A stretch of DNA of 45,688 nucleotides from an uncultured Fusicatenibacter sp. Its GTDB lineage: Bacteria; Bacillota; Clostridia; Lachnospirales; Lachnospiraceae. The notes below the pieces were generated by a model. That model made no database searches, had not been told where the DNA came from, and saw only the letters and a list, made by a program, of their open reading frames with translations. The stretch is from assembly GCA_902493585.1 (NCBI GenBank), contig CABUPZ010000013.1:1-45688 (forward strand), read 5' to 3'. A program made the position numbers and the translations under genes. Of the stretch, positions 33,286 to 42,265 are shown one piece after another (the first letter of the stretch is position 1; each line of letters opens with the position of its first letter).

Positions 33286-33798
33286 TCAATCGCACAGAAC
33301 GTTTTTCACCATCTCGCGAAACTTTTCCAGGTCTTCTTCATTGGGGTGATCCAGCGCCTGATCAAAATTAGCGATCAGCTGGTCGGCGCGCTCCGGTTCT
33401 TTCTCCTGCATCGCCTCATATCTCTTCCGGACAGCCATCGGCATCCTCCCCTGACACATCCATTCGGCGAGCACAGTATTGTTCCCGTTCAGATGGCTTT
33501 TTACATTGGCAAGGATCCGGTCAAAATATTCCTGATTCTGTCCAAAGCCTGCGGTTCCAAACAATACAACCTGCTTCCCATCCAGGCTCTCCAGAAAATC
33601 GCCCATCTGTTTCTCACAGTTTCCTTTGTCCGTCCAGAATCCCGCCAACACAAGTTCCGCCTCTTCCGCAGCCTTCTTTGCCTTTTCATCCGGAATCCCG
33701 TAATAGAGGCACTCCTGACCTTCCAGTATTTTTCTCGCTTCTTCCGCCAGCATCTCCGTATTTCCGGTATGGCTGCTGTAAACAACTGCACATTTCAT
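33286..33798 (-). CDS. Flavodoxin domain protein
   Basis: 170 residues. MKCAVVYSSHTGNTEMLAEE is the FMN phosphate loop of flavodoxins; LVLAGFWTDKGNCEKQMGDF and VVLFGTAGFGQNQEYFDRIL are further flavodoxin strands. It probably carries electrons to a cellular reductase. ATG 33798 is preceded by an AGGG site; the frame is open to 33852, overlapping the next gene. It is the last gene of the run methyltransferase-hslO-nadE-hydrolase-flavodoxin, 43 nt after the hydrolase stop. Its own stop lies only 7 nt from the 9-bp repeat of the element at 33130-33279. Confidence 0.85.
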   Translation of the reverse strand: MKCAVVYSSHTGNTEMLAEEARKILEGQECLYYGIPDEKAKKAAEEAELVLAGFWTDKGNCEKQMGDFLESLDGKQVVLFGTAGFGQNQEYFDRILANVKSHLNGNNTVLAEWMCQGRMPMAVRKRYEAMQEKEPERADQLIANFDQALDHPNEEDLEKFREMVKNVLCD

Positions 33799-33841
33799 CT
33801 TCTGCTTTCCCTCTTTTCTGTCATCTTCAAAGGCTATTGCG

Positions 33842-34360
33842 TCACACTTCAATCTGGCACATTTTCATTGCCTTTAACGCATTCTCATGGCTTTCCGGCG
33901 TAACCCCCGCGCAGGCGGAAGCATCCACCAGGATCGGCGTCTCCGGAAAGAATGCTTTCAGCAGAAGCGCATTGGAAATCACACAGATATCCGTACACAA
34001 TCCCACCAGTTCCACCGACTCCGGCGTCCCTTCTGCCAGCTCTTCCACAATCTTCGGAAGATCTCTGGAACCGAAGGTCCCCTTGTCCAGGATCCTTGCG
34101 CCGCGTACCTCTGCCGCTTCGGCAACCTGCGGGCACAGACGATGTCCTTCTGTTCCCCGGATACAGTGTTTTACCGGAAGCTTCTTTCCCTCAGAAGTAT
34201 CCAGGTAATTTTCAAAATGTGTATCTCTGGTACAGATGATGTTTCCCTGGAAATTCTCCATCTTTTCCACCACCCGGTCCACGATCTTCACCGCTTCTTC
34301 CGTTCCCAGGCTTCCGGTGATAAAATCATTCTGCATATCAACAACGACTAAGATTTTCAT
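33842..34360 (-). CDS. Isochorismatase-family cysteine hydrolase, probable nicotinamidase
   Basis: 172 residues. KILVVVDMQNDFITGSLG carries the catalytic Asp8; ILDKGTFGSRDL the lysine region; VELVGLCTDICVISNALLL the nucleophilic cysteine. Nicotinamidase turns nicotinamide into nicotinate for NAD salvage. The placement directly after nadE supports that role over isochorismatase, though motifs alone do not decide it. ATG 34360 follows GAGGGAC. A weak member of the short hairpin family (34392-34423) lies between it and nadE. Confidence 0.82.
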   Translation of the reverse strand: MKILVVVDMQNDFITGSLGTEEAVKIVDRVVEKMENFQGNIICTRDTHFENYLDTSEGKKLPVKHCIRGTEGHRLCPQVAEAAEVRGARILDKGTFGSRDLPKIVEELAEGTPESVELVGLCTDICVISNALLLKAFFPETPILVDASACAGVTPESHENALKAMKMCQIEV

Positions 34361-34391
34361 GGTCTGTCCCTCGCTTCCTTTGCATAGTTTT

Positions 34392-34423
34392 CTGCAGTGA
34401 TTCAGCTAAGTGAACTGCTGCAG
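34392..34423. repeat. Short dispersed hairpin, degenerate copy 6
   Basis: CTGCAG ends with TGATTCAG-CTAA-GTGAACTG inside. The arms pair imperfectly; the central TTCAGC/TGAAC relates it to the family. Confidence 0.55.
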
Positions 34424-34461
34424 TTTTCTCTCTGCGCTTCCCTGCTCTCACGCTTCTTTTT

Positions 34462-36381
34462 TCAACCCTTCTCCAGTTCTTCCAACTCTTCCAGCCAGAT
34501 ACGCACACAGGCGTCGCTCGGCATCCGCAGATCACCACGGGGCGACACCGCGACGCTTCCCACTTTCGGGCCGTCCGGCAGACAGGAACGTTTGAACTGC
34601 TGGGCGAAAAATCTTCGGTAAAAAGTTTTCAGCCACTTGAGGATCACTTCCTCTTCATACTGTCCCTGGAACGCATATTTTGCCACCCGGTACAGCTTCT
34701 TCGGCTCATACGTCACACGCATCATATAATACAGGAAAAAGTCATGCAGTTCGTAAGGTCCCACCAGATCCTCCGTCTTCTGCGAGATCACACCGTCCTT
34801 CGGCGGCAGCAGCTCCGGACTGACCGGCGTATCCAGAATATCCAGCAGAATCCGTTCCAGTTCTTCTTCCCCGCAGGTATCCGCATAGTACTGCACCAGA
34901 TGACGCACCAGCGTCTTCGGCACAGAGGAATTCACCGCATACATGGACATGTGATCCCCATTATAGGTCGCCCATCCCAGCGCCAGCTCCGAGAGGTCTC
35001 CCGTTCCAATCACCATTCCGCCCGTCTGATTGGCAAGATCCATCAGAATCTGTGTACGCTCCCTCGCCTGCCCGTTTTCGTAGGTGACATCGTGGTTCTC
35101 CATATCCTGACCGATATCGCGGAAATGGATGGTCACAGCCTCTTTGATATCCACTTCCTTCAGCGTTGCGCCCAGGCATCGGGTCAGCTGACAGGCATTC
35201 TGATACGTACGGTCCGTGGTTCCGAAACACGGCATGGTGACCGACAAAATCTGTTCCCTTGGAAGCCCCAGCATATCAAACGCCCGCACCGTGACCAGCA
35301 GCGCCAGTGTGGAATCCAGCCCGCCGGAAATTCCGATCACCGCGCTCCGGCAATGGGTATGCTCCAGCCTTTTTTTCAGTCCCATCGCCTGAATATTCAG
35401 GATCTCGTCACAGCGCAGTTCCCGGTTCCGCTTATCCGACGGCACAAACGGCTGAGGATCCACAAACCGCGTCAGCACCGTATCCTCCATCCGCAGAGAA
35501 AAAGAGATCCTGCGGTATCCGCTGTCTTTCTGCGCCGGATAGGTAGTCATTCTTCTTCTCTCGCTCACAAGGCGGTCCACATCCAGTTCTGTGCAGACTG
35601 TCTCATTGTGGAATCTTTTCGCCTCCGCCAGCATCACGCCGTTTTCCGCGATCAGATTCTGTCCGCCGAACACCAGATCCTGGGAAGATTCTCCCTCTCC
35701 CGCCGTGCTGTAAAGATAACCGCAGACCAGCCGCGCCGACTGGGTCGCCACCAGGTTTCTCCGGTAGCTGTCCTTGCCGACCATCTCATCGCTGGCGGAA
35801 AGATTGACGATCACCGTCGCTCCTGCCAGTGCATGGCGCACGCTTGGCGGTTCCGGCGCCCAAAGATCCTCACAGATCTCCGCCGCCACGGTCAGATGGG
35901 GCATATCCTCGCAGGAAAACAGCAGGTTCATTCCAAAAGGAACCGTCCGGCCGAACAAGGTGATCTCCTCCGCAGTTTCCTCTCCCGGCGTGAAATGACG
36001 CGCCTCATAGAACTCATTATAATTGGGAAGATATTTTTTCGGCACGATTCCCAGAAGTTCTCCGTGGTTCATCACCGCCGCCACATTGTACAGCTTTCCG
36101 TAAACTTCCAGCGGAAGCCCCACAAAAATCAGCGCGTCCACGTCCGCGGTTCCTTTTGCGATCTTCTGCAGGCTTTCTTTCGCTTCCTCCAGAAGCCGTT
36201 CCTGCCAGAACAGATCGGCACAGGTATATCCGGTAATGCACAGTTCCGGCAGTACCATCACCTTTGCCCCTTTTTCTTCCATTTCCCGGATGCTTTCCAG
36301 GATCACTTCCACATTTTTCTTACAGTCGGCAACGGCAATCTTCGGCGTTGCGGCTGCGACCTTGACAAATCCCTGCTTCAT
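34462..36381 (-). CDS. nadE: Glutamine-dependent NAD+ synthase
   Basis: 639 residues, two enzymes in one chain. The N-terminal nitrilase-type glutaminase has Glu in LPELCITGYTC, Lys in VPKKYLPNYNEFYE and the cysteine near residue 170 in AAEICEDLWAPE. The C-terminal synthetase has the PP-loop GISGGLDSTLALLVTV and TGDLSELALGWATYNGDHM. It amidates deamido-NAD using glutamine. Length and motif order are those of the standard bacterial form. AGAGGAA precedes ATG 36381. It lies between hslO and the nicotinamidase-like gene. Confidence 0.96.
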   Translation of the reverse strand: MKQGFVKVAAATPKIAVADCKKNVEVILESIREMEEKGAKVMVLPELCITGYTCADLFWQERLLEEAKESLQKIAKGTADVDALIFVGLPLEVYGKLYNVAAVMNHGELLGIVPKKYLPNYNEFYEARHFTPGEETAEEITLFGRTVPFGMNLLFSCEDMPHLTVAAEICEDLWAPEPPSVRHALAGATVIVNLSASDEMVGKDSYRRNLVATQSARLVCGYLYSTAGEGESSQDLVFGGQNLIAENGVMLAEAKRFHNETVCTELDVDRLVSERRRMTTYPAQKDSGYRRISFSLRMEDTVLTRFVDPQPFVPSDKRNRELRCDEILNIQAMGLKKRLEHTHCRSAVIGISGGLDSTLALLVTVRAFDMLGLPREQILSVTMPCFGTTDRTYQNACQLTRCLGATLKEVDIKEAVTIHFRDIGQDMENHDVTYENGQARERTQILMDLANQTGGMVIGTGDLSELALGWATYNGDHMSMYAVNSSVPKTLVRHLVQYYADTCGEEELERILLDILDTPVSPELLPPKDGVISQKTEDLVGPYELHDFFLYYMMRVTYEPKKLYRVAKYAFQGQYEEEVILKWLKTFYRRFFAQQFKRSCLPDGPKVGSVAVSPRGDLRMPSDACVRIWLEELEELEKG

Positions 36382-36432
36382 AGCGTTCCTCTTTCATTGA
36401 TAAATGTTCCGATACCTTCCGGACGTTCTGAC

Positions 36433-37314
36433 TTACCTGCTCCTTCTCAGCAGTTCTTTCATTTCCTCCACCGTGAACACATAATTGGTATTGCAGAAAT
36501 GACAGTTCAGTTCCACAGGCTTTCCGTCCTGGATCATTTCATTGAGATCCTTTCTTCCGACACTGATCAGCGCTCTGGAAACACGTTCCTTGCTACAGTT
36601 GCAGTAAAATTCCGTCGGCACGGTATCATTGATGACCAGATCCATATCGCCCAGCAGACGATCCAGGATCATCTCAGGCGTACATCCCTCATCCAGCATC
36701 GCGGTCACGGAAGTCACCTCCGCCAGACGTTTCTCCAGTTTGGAGATGATTTCTTCATCACAGAACGGCATCAGCTGAAGAATGAATCCTCCCGCCTGTT
36801 TTACCGTATTGTCACGGTTCATCAACACGCCGAGTCCCACACTGGACGGCACCTGTTCACTGGTGGCAAAATAATACGTCAGGTCTTCGGCAATCTCGCT
36901 GGTCTGCAGCGCGCACTGTCCAAGATACGGTTCCTTCAGCCCCATATCCTTGATCACGTCCATAAATCCCACGCCGACCGCTTTCGCCACGTCCAGTTTT
37001 CCTTTGCTGTTGGCGGGAAGGATGACGTTCGGATTGCCCACATAACCTTTGACTCTTCCCTTGGAGTCCGCCGTCACGGTGATCCCGTTCAGCGGTCCGC
37101 CTGCATGGATCCGCAGTGTCAGAAGGTCTTTCTCGCCCTTCATCATCACGCCCATCATCGCGCCCGCGGTCAGCAGACGGCCAAGTGCCGCCGTCGCCAC
37201 CGGACTGGTGTTGTGAGCCTTTCTCGCCGTTTCCACAGTATCTCTCGTTGTAGCCGCAAACGCACGGATCTGCCCGTCTGCCGCTGTCGCTCTTACTATA
37301 TAATCTTTACACAT
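36433..37314 (-). CDS. hslO: Redox-regulated chaperone Hsp33
   Basis: 293 residues. The N-domain (VRATAADGQIRAFAATTRDT, PVATAALGRLLTAGAMMGVM) is followed by the C-terminal zinc switch with CNC (FYCNCSKERVSRAL) and CHFCN. On oxidative stress the zinc is released, the protein dimerises and holds unfolded proteins. ATG 37314 has AAGGAG six nt upstream; the frame runs on to 37365 but would overlap the methyltransferase gene. It is 20 nt after that gene's stop. Confidence 0.95.
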   Translation of the reverse strand: MCKDYIVRATAADGQIRAFAATTRDTVETARKAHNTSPVATAALGRLLTAGAMMGVMMKGEKDLLTLRIHAGGPLNGITVTADSKGRVKGYVGNPNVILPANSKGKLDVAKAVGVGFMDVIKDMGLKEPYLGQCALQTSEIAEDLTYYFATSEQVPSSVGLGVLMNRDNTVKQAGGFILQLMPFCDEEIISKLEKRLAEVTSVTAMLDEGCTPEMILDRLLGDMDLVINDTVPTEFYCNCSKERVSRALISVGRKDLNEMIQDGKPVELNCHFCNTNYVFTVEEMKELLRRSR

Positions 37315-37334
37315 ATTCTGCTCCTTCAGTATCT

Positions 37335-38102
37335 TTATCTTTCCATCTTCTCTTTTTTCTGACATTCCCGGGCAATAAAATAGATCCTTTCACTGTCCTC
37401 CCGCACCGGTTCCCTTGTGAACGCGTCGTATACGGCCACCAGTTCCAGTCCGGCCTTTTCCAGCAGCGTCTTCACCCGCTCCGGATCATAGGCTCTCTGG
37501 TAATGAACCTCCTCAAACTTCCGGTACAGATCTCCCTTCTCTTTCAGAAAGATCGCCAGCTCGTATTCATTGATCTCCTCCTCCGGATCATAGAAATTGT
37601 CCCAGATGAAACTGCTTTCCTCCCGGTTTTCCGCGATGGTACAGTCTCCCATCTGTTCATATTTATAACGGGTATTCATATCAAAAATGAACAGTCCGCC
37701 CGGATCCAGATAATTATTGACAAGGGAAAAAACTTCGAGAAGATCTTCTTCCTCAAGAATATAATTCACAGAGTCGCAGACGGAAACCACAGCACGGACC
37801 GTGCCGTACAGTTCGAACTCCCGCATATCCTGCATCAGATACAGGATATCGTGGCCGCTCTTTTCCTTCTTCTCCTCCGCGATCTCAAGCATGTCGCAGG
37901 AATTGTCCACGCCGATCATGTCATAGCCTGCATCCGCCAGAAGTTCTGTGACGGTTCCCGTTCCGCAGCCAAGATCCAGAATCAGTCCGTCGTTGATCCC
38001 ATATTCCTTCAACAAACTTTTGATATATTCACACCACGCCGGATAATCTACGTTATCCATAAACAAATCATACACCTGCGCAAAGCTGGTATAGCTGTCC
38101 AT
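37335..38102 (-). CDS. Class I SAM-dependent methyltransferase
   Basis: 255 residues. The SAM site is ILDLGCGTGTVTELLADAGY near residue 40, followed by MIGVDNSCDMLEIAEEK and DMREFELYGTVRAVVSVCDS. This is the common DUF-free small methyltransferase of Firmicutes; substrate unknown. AAGGAGG precedes ATG 38102. It leads the run to hslO. A GNRA-type hairpin AGAGCC-GAAA-GGCTCT (38143-38158) lies in its leader. Confidence 0.88.
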   Translation of the reverse strand: MDSYTSFAQVYDLFMDNVDYPAWCEYIKSLLKEYGINDGLILDLGCGTGTVTELLADAGYDMIGVDNSCDMLEIAEEKKEKSGHDILYLMQDMREFELYGTVRAVVSVCDSVNYILEEEDLLEVFSLVNNYLDPGGLFIFDMNTRYKYEQMGDCTIAENREESSFIWDNFYDPEEEINEYELAIFLKEKGDLYRKFEEVHYQRAYDPERVKTLLEKAGLELVAVYDAFTREPVREDSERIYFIARECQKKEKMER

Positions 38103-38176
38103 CGGATACCTCCTTTTTCTTTTGCAATAGTTTCCCGGCAGAGCCTTTCGGCTCTGAGAGGGATCTGCTGATTTTT

Positions 38177-38206
38177 CGTAACCGTTCAACTGGCTGAATG
38201 ATTACG
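38177..38206. repeat. Short dispersed hairpin, copy 7
   Basis: CGTAACCGTTCAACTGGCTG and GAATGATTACG: outer CGTAA/TTACG with imperfect inner pairing. It is in the leader region of the methyltransferase operon. The rest of 38210-38370 shows no gene. Confidence 0.65.
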
Positions 38207-38372
38207 ATTTTCCGGCGTTTTCGCCGCTTTTCATGATTTTAAATCAATACGGCAGGGCTGTCAAGGGGAGGGTGGGGAAGCGGACGGGAGTTGGTTGGCG
38301 GAATTTGTTTTTTATATTGGCAGTGTTTTTTCTTTTTCTGCTTTTTGTTTTGGGTTTTAAAATGGGGGATTC

Positions 38373-38401
38373 TGGACAGGGGCTGGGAGTTATTTTATAA
38401 T
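38373..38401 (+). promoter_or_regulatory. Promoter of the AraC-family gene
   Basis: TGGACA (38373-38378), 17-nt spacer, perfect TATAAT (38396-38401), 40 nt before the GTG start. Confidence 0.65.
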
Positions 38402-38441
38402 TAGGAATATAGAGCTTTATCGGTGTATGGGAGGTACGGCT

Positions 38442-39371
38442 GTGGAAAATTTTTATCATGAAATGATTAAAACGGATGCCAGGAATCCGGTTCAGATTTT
38501 TCTGCATCAGGGACCGGTGAATTATTCTGTTCTGGAGCATTGGCACAGGAGTCTGGAGATTGATTATCTGCTGGACTGCAATGTTTTTTTCTGGGTCAAC
38601 GGAGAGAAAAAGCTGGGAAAAGCCGGGGATTTGCTGTTGATTAACAGCAGGGATATCCACGCGCTGGCCGCGGAACAGCATGATGTTCTTTCAAACGGTG
38701 TGCATGGTCTGACTCTGTTAATTTCCTATGATTTTCTTTTGAAGCTCTGCCCGGAAATGAACGATGTCCATTTCCGTCTCGAAGGGTATCCGGAAAAGCA
38801 GGAAGAACTGAAATCCTGTTGTCAGGAACTGGTCCGCCTTCAGCAGGAAAAATCCGGAGAATTCGGATACCTGCAGTGCAACAGTATTATTTATCGTATC
38901 CTGTATCTGCTTTTTACCTTCTTTAAAAGTGAAAAAAATCCTATGATGATCCATAGTCAGAAGTACATTACCCGTTTGAGCCGGGTGATGGACTATATAC
39001 GGGAGAATTACCAGGAAACGCTGACTTTGCAGGAGGTCTCCGCGCATTTTGGGGTTTCCAAAGAATACCTCGCCAGAATCTTTAAAACTTATACGGGCAG
39101 TACCTTTAAGGAGTATCTGAATTCTGTACGTCTGGACCGGGCCTTTTTTGACGTCATCGAAACAGATTATTCCATGTTGAATATCGCCATGCGCAACGGT
39201 TTTCCGGATGTACGTTCTTTCAATAACAGTTTTCGCAAAGTCCATGGGATGCTGCCTTATCAGTTTCGCAAAGAATACGCCGGCAGTCACCCTGCCGATG
39301 ACGGAACAGAAGTCTCTGAAACCAGGATGCCGCAGCCGCATATAAAAATTTTTGAAAAACCAGACGTCTGA
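38442..39371 (+). CDS. AraC family transcriptional regulator
   Basis: 309 residues. The N-terminal cupin-like sensor includes LEHWHRSLEIDYLLDCNVFF and KLGKAGDLLLINSRDIHALA. The C-terminal pair of HTHs reads TLQEVSAHFGVSKEYLARIF and AMRNGFPDVRSFNNSFRKVH, ending GMLPYQFRKEYAG. Such proteins activate sugar or stress genes on binding a small ligand. GTG 38442 is chosen because GGAGG lies 7 nt before it; ATG 38427 would place that site inside the gene. The next gene, PAP2, starts 167 nt downstream with its own leader. Confidence 0.9.
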   Translation: MENFYHEMIKTDARNPVQIFLHQGPVNYSVLEHWHRSLEIDYLLDCNVFFWVNGEKKLGKAGDLLLINSRDIHALAAEQHDVLSNGVHGLTLLISYDFLLKLCPEMNDVHFRLEGYPEKQEELKSCCQELVRLQQEKSGEFGYLQCNSIIYRILYLLFTFFKSEKNPMMIHSQKYITRLSRVMDYIRENYQETLTLQEVSAHFGVSKEYLARIFKTYTGSTFKEYLNSVRLDRAFFDVIETDYSMLNIAMRNGFPDVRSFNNSFRKVHGMLPYQFRKEYAGSHPADDGTEVSETRMPQPHIKIFEKPDV

Positions 39372-39538
39372 CCACTCCCCTGTTTCCTCCAAACACGCTC
39401 CAGGCAAAACATGGATTTCCTGTCTTTTCCGTGTTCAAATATCAAAAAATGATGTGTTTTCCGTCAAATAATGCCACGAATCCTTCGGGTGTGAACTGTT
39501 AAAATAGTAAAAAAGAATTTCAGAAAGGACGGATGTCT

Positions 39539-40375
39539 ATGAAACGACGGGAAAAAGTTATTTTTTATGCAGTGGGGGCTGTCTTGCTTCTGATCTTTAC
39601 TTTTACTGACCTTCAGATTTCCATGACCATCGCAAACAAGAATCTCTGGGCCAGGATTCTGGAGGTGATCGGAGAAATTCCATTCACCTTTCTTTCGATT
39701 TTCTCCTGCGCGGTGCTGATACGGTTTCGCAGCAAAAAGAAGCCTGCGGCAGGTATTTCCCTTGCCGGTTTTGGTCTGCTGTTTCTGCTGTTTTCTTTTA
39801 TGGGCGGTATGATGACATGGAACTATTTAAAGAACAATCTGGGAGACGGAGTTCCAGAATTCCTTATGATTCTTATTGCCGTCCTCCTTGCAGCAGGCGC
39901 GGTTTTTCTTGCGGAAAAGGTACGGAACGATCATATCCGCGAGGCGGTAACTTTTGCAGTCATCACATTGATTTATTTTGCAGTTGTGCTGGTGGTCATG
40001 AATATGATCAAAGCAAGTTGGGGACGGATGCGTTTCCGTGAAATGACAGATCCGCTGATGCAGTTCACGCCCTGGTATGTAATCACGGACCGGGGAGGAT
40101 TTTCCGATATCTACGCATCGTTTCCTTCCGGACACTCTATGAACGCTTCCGCCGTGATGCTGTTTTCTCTGTTTCCAGCGGTCTTCTCTTCCTGGAAAGG
40201 AAAAGAAAAAGTGATCCGCACAGCAATCGTTGTATGGATTCTGCTGGTAGGCGCCAGCCGCGTAGTAATGGGCGCACATTTCGCAAGCGATGTTACTATG
40301 GGCGTCCTGCTTTCTATTACATTATTCTGGATCATCCGTGCTGCGGTCTGTAAAATACGCTGCTGCCAGATATAA
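39539..40375 (+). CDS. PAP2 superfamily phosphatase
   Basis: 278 residues with about six transmembrane segments. The PAP2 signature is spread as KASWGRMRFREM, PSGHSMNASAVMLFSLF and SRVVMGAHFASDVTMG, giving the Lys/Arg, Ser-Gly-His and Arg/His-Asp residues. The enzyme removes phosphate from phosphatidic acid or undecaprenyl pyrophosphate on the outer membrane face. ATG 39539 has AGGA 9 nt upstream; ATG 39533 is only 3 nt from it. An esterase gene follows after 30 nt, probably in the same operon. Confidence 0.88.
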   Translation: MKRREKVIFYAVGAVLLLIFTFTDLQISMTIANKNLWARILEVIGEIPFTFLSIFSCAVLIRFRSKKKPAAGISLAGFGLLFLLFSFMGGMMTWNYLKNNLGDGVPEFLMILIAVLLAAGAVFLAEKVRNDHIREAVTFAVITLIYFAVVLVVMNMIKASWGRMRFREMTDPLMQFTPWYVITDRGGFSDIYASFPSGHSMNASAVMLFSLFPAVFSSWKGKEKVIRTAIVVWILLVGASRVVMGAHFASDVTMGVLLSITLFWIIRAAVCKIRCCQI

Positions 40376-40405
40376 ACAAAAATCAAAAGAACCGAGGAAA
40401 AACAT

Positions 40406-41512
40406 ATGGCAAGAAAATATGACAAAGAATTGCTTCAGAAACTAAAAGAAAAAGAGACCGTAATGGATTACCACGGCGTCCAGGTTCTTGTAAAAAACCT
40501 GCCGGACTGTGACGAAAAGGGCGCCATGGACCCGCGCCTGTATGCGGATATGAAAAAACAGCTGCGTATCCTTGGATTTATGCCGAAAGGTCTGCTGAAG
40601 ATGGATACCTCCGAAAAAGGACTGGCAAATCTCCGTACCATGTTCAATGGTATCAAAAGCGTCCCGTGCGTAGAAAAAAAGATTCACATAGAGCACGCTT
40701 CCGTGGAAGCGGAAGACGGCTATCAGATCCCGGTCCGGATCTACCGCAGTGAATCCACAAAGGAACACAGACCCGTACTGTACTACATTCACGGCGGCGG
40801 ATTTTTCGGAGGTTCTCCCGATGTAGTGGAAGAATCCGTCAAGATGTTTGTGGAAAAAACAGATCTCTGCGCTGTTTCTGTGGATTATCGCCTCGCGCCG
40901 GAAAACCCTTATCCTGTCGGACACAAAGACTGCTATCAGGTATTAAAATGGATCTGTTCCAATGCCGATACCCTCCATGTGAATCCGGAACAGGTCTTCG
41001 TGGCCGGTGATTCCGCAGGAGGAAACCTGACCCAATACTGTACTACCAGATCCTGGGAAGACGGCAAGCACCTGGTAAAAGGGCAGCTGCTGTTATATCC
41101 GACCCTGAACATGGCAGGGATCAAAGATGAATATTTCAATCCTGGCATGGAACAGTTTGAAATGGCCCCCAAACAGAAACGGGGACTTTCCAAAATGATC
41201 GGAATGTTTGGAGGCATGACCACAGGACTGAAACCGATCCTCGGAACCGATGAGGTAAACAACGATTATCTGAATCCATATACCCGAGACGCCTCACAGA
41301 ATCCTCCGACCTTCCTCACCGTCGGCGAGCACGACTTTCTGAAAATCGAAACCCTTGGGTACGGCGTCAAACTTCACAACGCAGGAGTAGACACACGGAT
41401 CGTACTGTACAAGGGATTCGGTCACGCTTTTTTCGATAACACGGGGGTTTATCCTCAGTGTGAGGACTGCATTGAGGAAATGGGAAAATTTATTTTCAGC
41501 CACTGTGGATAA
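40406..41512 (+). CDS. Alpha/beta hydrolase, HSL-type esterase
   Basis: 368 residues. The oxyanion motif is YIHGGGFFGGSPDVV, the nucleophile is Ser in VFVAGDSAGGNLTQYC, the acid is Asp in LTVGEHDFLKIE, and the base is His in YKGFGHAFFDN. These mark hormone-sensitive-lipase-type carboxylesterases acting on short acyl or acetyl esters. The N-terminal ~110 residues form a cap. No signal peptide is seen, so it is cytoplasmic. The ATG has GAGGAA upstream. Probably co-transcribed with the PAP2 gene. Confidence 0.9.
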   Translation: MARKYDKELLQKLKEKETVMDYHGVQVLVKNLPDCDEKGAMDPRLYADMKKQLRILGFMPKGLLKMDTSEKGLANLRTMFNGIKSVPCVEKKIHIEHASVEAEDGYQIPVRIYRSESTKEHRPVLYYIHGGGFFGGSPDVVEESVKMFVEKTDLCAVSVDYRLAPENPYPVGHKDCYQVLKWICSNADTLHVNPEQVFVAGDSAGGNLTQYCTTRSWEDGKHLVKGQLLLYPTLNMAGIKDEYFNPGMEQFEMAPKQKRGLSKMIGMFGGMTTGLKPILGTDEVNNDYLNPYTRDASQNPPTFLTVGEHDFLKIETLGYGVKLHNAGVDTRIVLYKGFGHAFFDNTGVYPQCEDCIEEMGKFIFSHCG

Positions 41513-41602
41513 CAGGGACGCTGATTGCCGTGATCTAACTGTCCACGCAGCTTTAGAAGATGTCTAAGCAAACAAAATTGAACCAGGAAAGGAGCCGTTG
41601 AG

Positions 41603-42187
41603 ATGTCGGATATCTATGAACTTCAAAACAACAAAAGAAAGAAAAATGCAGACAAGATCCTTTATGAATATGGGCTCTGGGATTTTCTTTCAAAAATCGG
41701 GCAACCGCATATTATTGGAAGTTATCGGATGGATCTGATGGCGTGGAATGACCTGGATCTTGATATTGAAAACAGCTCTATGTCCAGGGAAAAGCTGTAT
41801 CAGTTGACTTCGTTTGTTCTGGATGTGTTTCATCCGCTCTGGTATGAAGCGAAAGAAGAAGTAAATGATGAAGGAAAACGTGTCTGGTTTCATGGCTTTT
41901 ATGTGCTGATTGACGGTGAACTCTGGAACGTTGACCTTTGGTTCTTTGATCTGGAAACAATTTCAAAGGCAGAAGCATACTGTGACCGGATTTCTTCTGC
42001 TGTTGGGAATTCTCCTGTATACCGGGAACGGATTTTCCGGATCAAGGATGCGCTGAGGGAGAAAGGACTTTATGGTTTTTATCAGTATTCCAGTATGGAC
42101 GTCTATCGCGCGGTTTTGGAATTTGGTGTTCAGGACAGCGAAGAACTGCTTGCAAAATTTGCAAAGCCAAAATCCGTTTCTGATTGA
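41603..42187 (+). CDS. Nucleotidyltransferase-fold-like protein, function unknown
   Basis: 194 residues. GSYRMDLMAWNDLDLDIENS resembles the Gly-Ser...Asp-x-Asp metal site of the nucleotidyltransferase fold, and ELWNVDLWFFDLE may give the third acid. A helical C-terminus follows. No partner antitoxin or HEPN protein is adjacent. The family is not identified with certainty; a drug-modifying or RNA-directed role would be guesswork. AAAGGAG precedes the ATG at 41603. Confidence 0.65.
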   Translation: MSDIYELQNNKRKKNADKILYEYGLWDFLSKIGQPHIIGSYRMDLMAWNDLDLDIENSSMSREKLYQLTSFVLDVFHPLWYEAKEEVNDEGKRVWFHGFYVLIDGELWNVDLWFFDLETISKAEAYCDRISSAVGNSPVYRERIFRIKDALREKGLYGFYQYSSMDVYRAVLEFGVQDSEELLAKFAKPKSVSD

Positions 42188-42265
42188 ACGGAACTTGCTC
42201 TCGCATCGTCCCTCGCCTCATGATACAATGTCCTTATCAGAGCAAACATCGAAAGGAGAAGAAAC

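Noticed and set aside
34744..37362. Very long open frame on the plus strand opposite nadE and hslO
   Set aside because: It lies antisense to two well-recognised enzymes, is full of His/Arg/Gln runs typical of an antisense reading of GC-rich codons, and has no ribosome site.
4812..38206. CRISPR array
   Set aside because: The recurring GTAAC-hairpins are kilobases apart with no regular spacers and no cas genes.
41603..42187. MNT/HEPN toxin-antitoxin partner
   Set aside because: The protein resembles the nucleotidyltransferase fold, but no HEPN or antitoxin gene adjoins it and it is longer than MNT antitoxins.
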